A DNA stretch of 64,000 nucleotides from contig OZ021727.1 of assembly GCA_963978545.1 (NCBI GenBank), positions 55,936,487-56,000,486 on the forward strand. The letters are read 5' to 3'. Positions within the stretch are counted from its first letter, which is position 1. Each line of letters opens with the position of its first letter. This document shows positions 46,610 to 58,600 of this stretch, in pieces. A model generated the notes under the pieces. It did not search any database, was not told the origin of the DNA, and was given only the letters and a program-made list of their open reading frames with translations. Origin of the DNA: Linyphia triangularis (Eukaryota; Arthropoda; Arachnida; Araneae; Linyphiidae). The position numbers and the translations under genes were made by a program.

Positions 46610-49600
46610 GTAGGATTATTGTGCCTATGTGTCAAGCAATTTTTTTTTTTTTTTTTATAATTTAATTTCTAAATCTGAATTTTTAACGCTTTGGGTTTTT
46701 TACTGAGTTCAAAAGTTTCTTTTTTATGTACAATTTGACAATATATAATGAAGGATAATGAAAGCATCACATATTGAGATCAACCAAATCAATATCAATG
46801 TGTTGTTTTATCTTCTACATCCCTAGTTTTATTTATTAGGTTATTTTAAGTTTTATGTTTTTTAAAAGAAAATGCCCTTCTAATTATTTTTACTTGACAT
46901 TTTAAAAAAAACTGTGATATTTATATATATATTCAGCTTACATTGTTAAGTTTATTTTGTATATTTTGAAATCTTGACACCCATAACTTTTACAAAGAAT
47001 TTTCATTTGGCATATACTTTCATTGATAATGTACATTTAGGTTTCATTGTTATAGAGTGCAAAGTTATCAATTAAGAGAATTAGGTAGTTCCTGTCATCA
47101 GGTAAATGTTGGTTCTAACTTTTATTTCTAGATGATTACGACCTACGAGAATGTGGAATACTGTCTTGCCGTCCACATTTTTTGCAGAGGTTTGCCAGTA
47201 TCCGTATATTTGTCTTCCTGTCCTGTGTTTTAGTTACTGTTCAACAAGCCTTGTCTTCAGGTTATTTCAATAGGTTGGTATTTTCAAATTCTATAAAATA
47301 TATTTTGTTTAAGACATTTTAATTTTATTTTTGGGTATTATCTTTACACTATGTTGTAAAATCATCAGTTACGGTTTTTGAATTTGACTGTTGCAAAAGA
47401 AAATACAATGTTTTCATTGTACTTATTGTAATCAGCATACTTGTTCTGGACTTGTTTAGACTTGTTTCTGCAAAAAGCAAAAAATATTTCAAAACAAAAA
47501 ACAATAAACAATCACAGAAAACAATAAAGAGAGAACCACTGTTTTCAGCTAATTTCTTATTTGCTCATTTATGTATATCAATCATTGCAAGTATTTTTAT
47601 GTTTTAAAATGCTGCAACAAGACTATTCACCAAGATTAAGGAAGACTTAATGTTTGACTCTTTTAATGAAAAAGCAATTTTTTTCATGAAGATTTAATGA
47701 CAAACTTTTACAAATAAGAATGATTTAATAAAAAAAAATGGTCTGTTACAGATATTTTTTATGCAATATTAAAACTATTAATGTTGTGGGATGACAGGAG
47801 ACATTTCAAAGAGGTTTTTTAGTGCAGTAATTTAGATCCAATTACATGTGGTAACCCCAACTTAAATCTTATTGCTCTACTATCAAACTCTGTTTTGTGA
47901 TCATAATTTAAAGCATTTTTAATATAAAGGTTTAACATGCCCAGATAAAAATCTTGAGCACTATTATTAAGAGACATTGCAGACAATAGGCAGCAATGAG
48001 TGGTTAATCATCTTGCAACGAAGAAATCTTTCATCTTCAATGAAGAGTCATTACCTCCATAACCACTTACAACTATTCCACCGAAACATCCACCACAGCC
48101 ATCTATATCAGCCACATTAAATGAACCAATATATTTTACTAACATCTGTTACCCTTCATGCAGATGTGAGTGAAAGGAATGGGGGAGGGGTTCATTTGAG
48201 AGTTTTTGCATGTGTATGCTAGTAGCTTTTTTATTAAAAATATAGGCATTTAATCAAATTTTTAATGACTGGCTTCTTATAGGATATACTTAAATAACAC
48301 TGGAAGGAATCAAAAAGGAACTTAAACATATATACCTACCCCAGCACCATCTTTTAAACTTTTTTTTTTCTTTTTTGGGAAAAATAATTTGGAGAAAACC
48401 TTCTCACCATGCTCACAAATCTTAAGGAATTATTAATCTTTCAAAATGCCTATTACTTTCGAATCACCTTGTATGTACTGCATCTGTTGTCCGTAACTAT
48501 AGTTAAACTCAATTGCATTGATTTTAATTTGCCAGTATATACTCAAAGATAATTCAAGTATAGCTCAACTATCATATAGATAGTTCTCTTAGGGAAAGAA
48601 CGTATCAGCCTATCACCTCAAAATTAAACTAATCAGGAGTAACAAAAATTTGCTGTTTTTTACTCATTAATGTAGCACTATCTGTACATTATACTTACTA
48701 ATTTCGATAAATTATCTACTTTTCCTCATAGCAAGAACTCCTCGACATATGATTTTGGGCAGAATATAACAGCCCTCCTGCAGAAATGACTAATAAAATT
48801 TAATTTTGAATTGCTCATTAATTTGATTTGAAGATTTGCTATGATTAGGCTATGATAGCAATGAATCCGTGCTTTAGATGGTTTTTTTTTGCATTGCAAT
48901 TGAATTGCTGATCAATGCAATTGAAGTGCATTTTTTTTATTTTAGTGTCATCACAACTATTGAAAAGAGATTTGATATTCCCAGTCGGGTATCTGGTGCA
49001 ATTGCCAGTACTTTCGAAATTGGCAATCTACTCACAATAATTTTTGTCAGTTATCTTGGGAGCCACAGGCACATCCCTGTCTGGATTGGCAAAGGTATGT
49101 GCATCTCTTTCTTATTTTCATGAACTGTCTTTGTGTATTTATATCTTTTATTGTCTGAACTTTATTTTTCTTTTGCAAATATATGCATTTATTTCATGTT
49201 TTTATATACAATTATATCACATTCATTATTTCCAAATTTAAGTATTCTTGATATTGTTTTGCTTTTAACTTTTTCATAGAGACAATCAAAAAAATAAAAA
49301 ATTATTAGCATGTCACCAGTCAATTATAAGTATAGTAGTTTTATATTCAATGCTTAAGTCTATTGTACAAGAACAAATATTAGAATCTGTTAAGTTGAAC
49401 ATATATATTCTATTCATTAGGTATCCTTGTGATGGGAATCGGATCACTTGTGTTCTGCGTTCCTTATTTTCTGGAACAACATTTTACCACTGTTTCAGTA
49501 AGAAATCTCACTCATCCTATGGATGAAAACACATGTCAGCTACCTACTGCCACCGTCCAGTCTTCTCAACCAGCAGGGTATGTTCTACCATTCTGCCATC

Positions 49601-52600
49601 ATTAGTGAAAAGGCCCTAAATTCAAACTGATTCAAATGCATATTTGAACACTTTTTATTAGTCTTTAGAAAATCTTTTTCATTAAATGGCTTAAGTTCTG
49701 AGGTCATTAAAACCTATATCTAACAATAAAAAAAATATGTAATTTTAAAGGATGAACACAAAAGCGTCTAATTATGCATTTGAATATTTTTAGATTTAGG
49801 GCTTTTTAACTTACGACGGCAGCATTTTAGTGTGTGTGTGCCTGCATATGATATTTTGTTCAAAATTCTTTCCCTTTCATATTAATGTAACATTAAGCTT
49901 TGAAGGTATTTATCTGTGATTTTAAAGGATGAGATAACCTTTTTGCCATTTTTACAATGTGAGTAATGTGATTCATATTATGGATTTCCAAGCCTTGAGA
50001 GTTTTTTTAATTAAAATATCTTGAGTTTTCTAACTTGTTTCCAATATTGTGCATAATTTTGTCTGGAAAATTATAATTGTTTTCTATTTTCTGTCCTCAT
50101 TTAAAATGATATTAAAAAAACTATTTTGTTATAAAAATGAAAGTGCATTAAAAATATTAAGCCTTTCTCTAGAGTACAAGGTTTTAAAGCTTTTTAATGT
50201 ACAAAAAAAAAAATTATTATCCTTTTGTAAATGTTTGTCATCATGCAAACTCTATTGTGTATTCTGCAATTTTATGTCAATGAAATTTACTTCAATTTAA
50301 ATTTGTATTTTTCCTTAGGCACTTTATCAATCCTCCATCGCATGAGAATGATCCAACTGTTTGCAATGAAGGAAGATCTTCCAATGCTTTGTATATTTTT
50401 ATTTTTATGATAGCACAAATTTTAATTGGCAGTGGAGGAACTCCGATCTTTACATTGGGCACAACATATATTGACGACCATGTAAAGAAAGAAAGCTCTT
50501 CCATGTATATTGGTAAGCTTTAATATTAAGAGAAATATTTATTTTATTTAAATGAAGTAATATTTTATACTTACTATTACTATGCATTACAGCAAAACAA
50601 AGTAAGATTTACTTATTAGACCAATTATTCTGAAAAACTTCTCTTTTATTTCAGGAATAACAAAATTGGTATTGTTTGATTTTTAACATATTTACTTTTA
50701 ATACTTTTGTGTGCTTTAATAAATCATAATTTTAATCTTCTAACAGTTTATGGAAAGTCTGAGATGTTTGTAGTTATTCCAAGTGATATTGTTCTACCAG
50801 TTGCTCTAAACTGCTTTAATTAGTCATTTCTACAAACTGTTCCAATTAATAATTTCTACATGCTGTTCCAAAATAATAATTTCTAGCCAAATTACTGACA
50901 AAAAATGCTGCATTTTAGTGATTTTGCCATAGAAGTAAACAAATATTGATAAAATCTTATTAATTTGGGAGAAATTTCTAAACAAAAATCTATCCAAACT
51001 GAAATGTTTGACCATAATTAGTGTGTTTTATATTTGGACATTGTAATTAATGGATTTCTTTTAATTCCCAAATAAGAAAGATGGCTATGCTGTTTTGGAA
51101 AAAAGTATAAACAATTCTCTAAATAGGATACTTTTTCCTCAATTAACAAACTTAGATCAAATTTAGTTGTTTGACCTAATTTAAACTGACATTCTACATA
51201 ACCCAGAGTGGCTCTATACTAATCTATTTTTAAACTTTTGCACTTCAAAACACTTGAAGCTATATCCTTGTGTTTCTCCCATATCATAAAAATTATGAGC
51301 TTGAAAAAGATTTTCTTATCAAGATTTATACATATATCACCCCCTTTTTAAAAGTGACGCAATTCTAAATTTTTAATTTAAAGTGTGTTCAGAATCCTCG
51401 ACTACATGGACTTAAAGCTGGAAGAATGGCACAAGTCAGTTTTAACTCGAAAACAATCTTGTACTCTTCAAATAGATTCAATTACATGAAGTCTGTGTTA
51501 TGTTCGTACTTTCACTCAAGTGAAAGAATCTTGAGTTGTGCTCCTTTTGAAGTAAGAGTGTAATATTTACATTGTCATGTTTATATTTCATTCTCTTCAT
51601 ATATAATTTTACATGTTTGCTCAGTACAGTTTGAATTGAAAAAACCAATTGAACTCGAATAATAAGTTACTTTAACAATATTGCATTTCATATCTTGTAT
51701 TTTGCAGGCTGCATGTACAGTATGGTGGCATTTGGCTTGGTTTGTGGTTTTCTGCTTGGTGGTTACTTGCTTTCGTACCATGAGAATTACCTTTTGTACG
51801 GCACTGTGCCTCCTAATTTATACCCTGGGCATCCAAAATGGATAGGAGCCTGGTGGGCAGGCTTTGTCATATGCGGAGTTCTCCTTTTGTTGGTAAGCCT
51901 TTTTAACCAAATTATGTTGTTTTTATCATTGCTGTAATCATTTTTAAGCATTTAGTTTAAAATTGTTAAAATATATCAATGTAAAGCTGCAGTATTGAAT
52001 TTTTTTTTTTTAATGTTACTTCAATTTTATGGTAACATCATTGCATCAGAATAATTTACTTGCATTTTTACTATAAATACCATAAGATATAGATAGAAAT
52101 CTGGATTTTAATGGTTTCTATGTATTTTATTATATTTTGTCAAGTTATATAATTAAATTTTTACTATAGGGTTTAATTTCAGTAAAATGAAATAGTGTGT
52201 ATGGAAGGGAAAAATATTATACTTATAAAAGAAGTTGAGTTATAAATAAAATTTTGTTTAAACATTATTTTAAATTTTTATTTGTCGATTTGGATTTTTG
52301 TACTGTAATGTTTTAATTTTATGCAAATTTATAAGAAGTCCTTAAAAAATAAAAGCAAGGTTCCCACTGTCATTGAAAGTCATTAAAAAGTTATTAATAT
52401 TTTTAACTTGTTTTCAAGGCCTTGAAAATGCTTAGAGGTTCTTAAAAGTCCTTAATTTTTGCAGATGTAGCCAACTGCAAAATTTATCAAACTACAACTC
52501 GAACTTGCTATTCCTGTGTGACCACCACTTATCTGCACCCTATCGAAATACTCCAATATATTTGTATTAAGCATACACCAACTTGTAACTTTTTTGGTAG

Positions 52601-55600
52601 AATATACTTTATTAAAAATTATATATAGACATGATGCTTGAAAACAAATTTTCAACGGTCCTTAAAAACATTATTTAGGTCCTTTAAAGTCATTGATTTT
52701 CATTCTGTTATTTGAGTGGAAACCCTGAAAAGTCCTAAAAGTAAAATTGCAAAGCTTCTCTCGAAAGAGAGAATATCTTTTACTAAGTATCTTTTACTTG
52801 AATACTGCTTTCAAATAATAAATACCATATCAACTAAAACTACTTAAGCTAATATTTTTATTTGTGCCACATTGACCTGGGCTCAAGAAAGATTCAGCAT
52901 CAGAAAAATACAAATCTCTAGATTATAAAAAGACAACAATGTCTCAGAGTTGTAGTTGAAACTTGAAATCATCGTTATTAATTTAACAAAAAATTTTGTT
53001 TTATTTCAGTGCCAACTCTTTTTCTCTCCATGACACAATAAACTGTGTAGCAGCAGAATCGTATTTATTAATAAAAAAAAAAGGATGAGTGTAGAAGTTC
53101 TTGTTTAATTATTAGAAAAATAATTTGATTGATTTAATATAAGAAATATGATATGATAGGAAAAATAGTTATTTTCATCTTATCTCTACAGACAATAAAA
53201 AAAGTATCTGTGTTGTCACTTTAACTGTGTAGTTAATTGTGAATGGATATTTTAAGTTAGCATTGTAACATGCAATTTTTTTTAGTGATTGGGTTACTTG
53301 TGGAACATAAAAAATCATACTGAAAGTGAATGCTTACTCAAACTTTATTTTTATTCATACTTTTTCTTTTATTCAAGCCAGTAGTGGTAGTATTAATAAT
53401 GAATTTAAAATTTATCTTTAATTAATTAAAGGTAAGTTTTAAACTGGACATTACTTTCTAAAGATTATTTTCTTTATTAACAAAGTTATGAAGTGTTATA
53501 CTATAAAAATGTTTTATGAAACTCTCGCATATAAATTTAAGGCAATTTCTTTTATTTAGTTAAATTTATTATTTCAGGTGTCCATTCCCTACTTTGCTTT
53601 TCCTAAAGTTTTGTTAAGAGAAAAACAACGACTGCGCTGGGAAGAGAAAGGAGAATATTACAGTACCAGACGTCTCAAAAGTGAAAGTAATACTTTGGAA
53701 AGACAAAATGGGCAAGAAATGGTTACCTATTCAGAACCTAATAATACCGGACACAGTGTTAGAGAAAAGTCAAAAGAATATGGTAGAGATATCAAAGGTG
53801 GGAAGTCCTAGTTTGCTTGAAGTAAAATTAAAAAAAAAAATTAGTAAATTGGATGTTCTAGTATAAATTTTAAATTTATACTTATAGTTTATTACATCCC
53901 AAAAATTTAGTATGTATTTGTTTCATCATTTGTTTTGTATATATTAATTTCATGTTTTATTGAACTTAATTGGACTTGGATAAAAAAAAAAGTCTGTATT
54001 TTGTCTTTTTTTATTTGTTGTAGTTTTAACCATCACTATGATAACAACTCATTTAAATTTTATCTATCAATAAAATTAATTTAAGTATACTTTTTATAAC
54101 ATCTCTTTTCAAATATGAAAAAGAATATTATTATAATCAATGATTTGGCATTTATGTATATTTTAAATATTTACTCCTTAGATTATTAAGATGTTTGTAA
54201 ATGCATTTAATGTCTAAGAAAATTATTGTACCTTAAGAATAGGGTACCTTAGATCATTCTCTGGATTCTCAACATTTGCTGATAACCTATCTACTAAACA
54301 AAAACTGTCCACGTTCATTAAGTTATTGCAATGCAGAGAAGCATATTGTGAATTACTGATGAAATGTTGTTTGGAAGTAAAAGTAAATTTTTTAGCATAA
54401 AACAATTTAACAGAAAATAAAGGAAATGTTTTAACATGACCTTTAAGTTATTTTAGTTTAGTTCAAGGTTTTTAATTTTAGCTTGTTAATCTTGGTACTT
54501 AGGTTTTATAACAATTTATAATAATTGCATGACTAAATGCTCGTAACAAAAATATTGTTTGCAATACACTACCATAGATGTCAACAGTATTTTCTACAGG
54601 TTTTTCAGTTTTTACTTATTTTCTATAGTTTTGACCTATTTTTCATAGTTTTTATGGATTTTTACAGCTTTACGGACGTTCTTTGAAACCTAAAAAATGT
54701 CTTTTTTTAGTCTTTTACCAATACTCTTGAAATTCACCTATATACTTTTGCTATTTCCGAGATTTTCATTGTTTTCCGTTGGATTTGTTACACTGATGTA
54801 ATACCCCATATTGCAGTGATTCTCAACCACTGTGCCGCCAAATTCTTAAGATGTGCCGCCAAATTTTAGAAATGTATATAGTAAAAATTATAATGCTTTT
54901 TTTTATTACGAGTAAAGTTTAAATTAAAGAAAAGTACTTATATATATATATATGAATATTGTAACGAAGATTTTTCACTTTCACCGCTTCATTACATATT
55001 TCTCTGTGTTCTCTTGCAAATTCAAATTTTACTCTACAAATCGAAGAAACAACAGATATAGGGGAAAAACTCAATTAATTGCATTTGTTCGGTTTATTCA
55101 CGAAAATGATATAATTAATCAATTTTTATGTTGTCGTGAGTTACCTAATTTTACAACTGGCAAACATATGTTTGATGTAATTAGCTCATATTTAGAAGAA
55201 ATTAAAGTTTCGTGGAATTCATGTATTGGCATTTGCACAAATTGTGCTCCAGCTATGACTGGACGTCTAAATGGATTTGTAGCACATGTTAAAGAACTGA
55301 ATGGGGATATATTAGTTACACATTGTTTTTTGGATCGAGAAGCACTTGTTACAAAATATTTGCCATCAGAATTGAAAATAGTTCTGGAACAATGTGTTAA
55401 AATGGTTAATTATATAAAATCAAGACCATTAAAAAGTCGCTTATTTAGTAATTTATGCCAAGCTATGGAAGCTAAGTACGAATCCTTGTTACTGCATACA
55501 GAAGTAAAGGTAAGTGTCCACGGGTGAGAAAAAGCGCGCGAGTTCGATGCAAAACGGCTTCTCACTCGTGTACACACCCTTGCGAATCCACTATCGGGAA

Positions 55601-58600
55601 GTTTTAGTTAGTTGCAGCAAGACTTGCTCCCGCCGAAAATCCTCTCGTGGACACTAGTTCTGCAAGTTTTCTTCCTTGATTCCAGCCGTTTGGAAAATAT
55701 TGCAGCTTCTCGCCGCAAGTTGACAGTTGAATCCTCAATCGTAAAGCTGATTTTATTTTAATGCGGCTGATTTTATTAAATAATACTTTTGAATTATTCG
55801 CACTGTATAGGACTCATCATTATTGCATAGGATTAAAGATGAGCTTTTACAAAAATTACAAGATTGTAAATTTAAACTCATGTCGATTTTCTACCTTTGA
55901 AGATCCGAATGACACATCCATTTGGAAGTTTCTGAGTATAGTAGAAATAGGTAAAACTACCTTGGATTAAGTAAAAATAGCAGGAATTTGATTAATTAAA
56001 AATACTAAAATATGTTCGTATCAAATATAAGGTTAAATATGGTTTAAAAAGGCACAGTATACGATTCATTCTTCTCATGTGGCGAAACAATTTCCTTCAT
56101 GCGTTATCGTGCATAATTTTCTTTTTGCAGTATTAGAAAATATACCATGAAGATCTTTTGACTAGATGTAATGAAAATTCATGTTTATTGCCTTTGCAAA
56201 ACTCCATTTTATTTTAATTAAATAAACTGAAAAAAAGAACTTGTACAATATTTATACTTCACTCATTTTTGCGTTGGGCCCGATAGCGTGGTGCGTAGAG
56301 TCTTCTTTTGCACTCAAAAGATTCTTGGTTTGACCCCCGTTAACTTTTTTTTTTTTTTTAGTTTTCAATTTGGAATTTTTTATTATTATTTGGATTAAAT
56401 TAATTTTATTGTTATAGTAATGCGATGTATCGTATTATTCAGATTAACATCATAAAATTCAAAATTACTATAGATTCTTATTTTGATTATTTTTTTATTT
56501 TTTTTAAATCTCAAATGCATATTTGTTATTTAATCAGATAATTACTTCTTCATAAGAGTTTTCAAACTCTTATGAAAAACAGGAAATTATTAAAATATTT
56601 TACAAAATATCTGTTTAAAACATGCATTTGTTTCATAAAAGTGATATTTCTTATAGCAAAAATGAAAGAAAAAAAAAAACTTTACAGCATAAAACTGTAC
56701 TTAAATATGTACTTATGTATAATGTATATTCAAAAATAATTTGCGCAATAATTGTTATATATAAAATAGATAATAATACATTACCATTAAATTTATAAAT
56801 AACGATTCTTTTCTTTTCCTAAAATTCTTTTTTTAGATAAAAATTCCTAGAAAAAACTATAATTGTCTTTAAAATTTGCCTGTTGTTCACAACAATTATT
56901 ATTCTTCAAAGAAATAATTTTATTTCTTGTAATATGTTAACTATTATTTATTATACATGGTTAATAATTTAAATGATAATTTTTTATTTTTTTTATAATT
57001 GAGCTGCCAATTAATTTTATACGGTGTATTATTTTACCTAAAATCTTGTCTCCTAAATAAATTATTTTCATCCAACATAATCATCTAAAAATCCTGAATA
57101 AATGAAAAACAAATATTACCGTAACTATGCAAAAGCAAAATCACAGCCAATTTTCTCCAGAGAATCCATTCTTCTCGCAATTGCACGCCGCCTTAGTGGA
57201 CACACCTATGCAAGATTTCTACTGGGAGAAAATTGCAACCATCCCTCCGCGAGTAAACTTGTATATGCAGTGGAAACAGTGCAGCAAGTTCCTTGCATAG
57301 AACTCGCGCGAGTTTTCTCCCTCATGGGCACTTACCTTAAGGTGGTTGTCCAGAGGAAAAATTTTATATTGTGTACTGGAATTAAAAGACGAAATGAAAA
57401 TGTTTTTTAAACAAAATAAAAATTATGATTTTGTTCATTTGTTGGAAGATAAAGTATGGTGTGCTAAACTGGCTTACGTTTTTTTTATTTTTAATAAAAT
57501 AAATTCAAGTATGCAAGGGCCGTAAGAAAATATATTAAACTCAACAGATAAACTGGTGGGATTCCAAAAACAAATAACTTTATGGAAGTATTCTTATTAT
57601 TCATTTGTAATTAATCCCTTAATAAACGTACTGTTGTTTTTGTAGTACAAATTTTGAAATCTTTAAAAGTGTGCTGCGACAAAAAAAAGGTTGAGAATCA
57701 CTGCCATATTATGTCTCAGTGTCATTCATTGTAATGTAAGAGTATTGCATAGTTATAGGTAAACCGTAAAAAATACGGGAAATCTGTTGAAAATTTGGCA
57801 TCTCTGCACTACATCTTTATTCAATTAAGTGATCCACAGTACATGATGCTTTTGAACCATGGTTCACCTAACAAATTACATATTTATAGCACTCAAAACA
57901 AATATTGCATATTTCTATATATATATATAGTTATAGGTAAACTGTAAAAACTATGGGAAATCGTTTGAAAATTTGGCATCTCTGCACTACATTTTTATTC
58001 AATCAAGTGATCCACAGTACATGGTGCTTTTGTACCATGGTTTACCTAACAAATTACATATTTTTAACACTCAAAACAAATATTGCATATTTTTATTATT
58101 CTATAAATGATTTAGCTTTTTCTAAAATTCCATAGGGTGTATGAATGGTGAGTAAACAATCATCAATTTACTGTGTTGTGTTTAGAAAGATAGTTAGTAT
58201 TAAAAAAATTATCAATACACTTAATTTTTTATCTAATACCATACTTAAATTTTTACCTCTAGATATTCCTGCATCTATTTGGCGCCTTCTCAGTAACCCA
58301 GTATATGTGGTAACCTGCCTGGGTTCATGTATGGAACTGTCTATTGTAAATGGGTTTCTTGTCTTCCTCCCAAAATACCTTGAAACACAATTCAGCATTG
58401 GGAAATCACAAGCCAGCATTTTCACTGGTATTTAATTCTCTATATATCCTAATATTTTATATGGTATTAAATAAGTTATCACACATTTTTCTATTTTAAC
58501 TATGATTAATATTTAATGCAATGAGCAAAATCTTATTACATTGCAGTACTGATCTGATCACATTATATTCAGCAGAATGTTTCTTTTAAATTGTAAAAAT

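Larger units (their letters stand above)
54814..57703 (+). mobile_element. hAT transposon with ZBED5-type transposase relic
   Basis: The terminal inverted repeat CAGTGATTCTCAACC is perfect at both ends. Flanks CCATATTG (54806-54813) and CCATATTA (57704-57711) match at 7 of 8. The interior carries a broken transposase of the class found in ZBED5/GTF2I-repeat-like genes, interrupted by a 1.8-kb element at 55508-57337. Without that insert it would be only about 1.06 kb, so it was already internally deleted. Confidence 0.9.
54573..57806. mobile_element. Outer hAT-type repeat, split by later insertions (OATP intron 7)
   Basis: The ends CATAGATGTCAAC and, inverted, CAGAGATGCCAA match well, and CACTAC directly abuts both ends (54567-54572, 57807-57812). 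Only about 330 bp is its own sequence (54573-54805 and 57712-57806); the rest is the hAT at 54814. The six-base flank is shorter than the usual eight, so classification is tentative. Confidence 0.55.

Noticed and set aside
46379..46660. Second + strand ORF over OATP exon 1
   Set aside because: It overlaps the conserved-phase frame, runs through the donor into intronic poly-T, and cannot join exon 2 in frame with the DLRECG block.
53011..53050. Alternative OATP exon after a TTTATTTCAG acceptor
   Set aside because: In phase it stops after seven codons and does not continue OATP homology; the exon at 53578 does.
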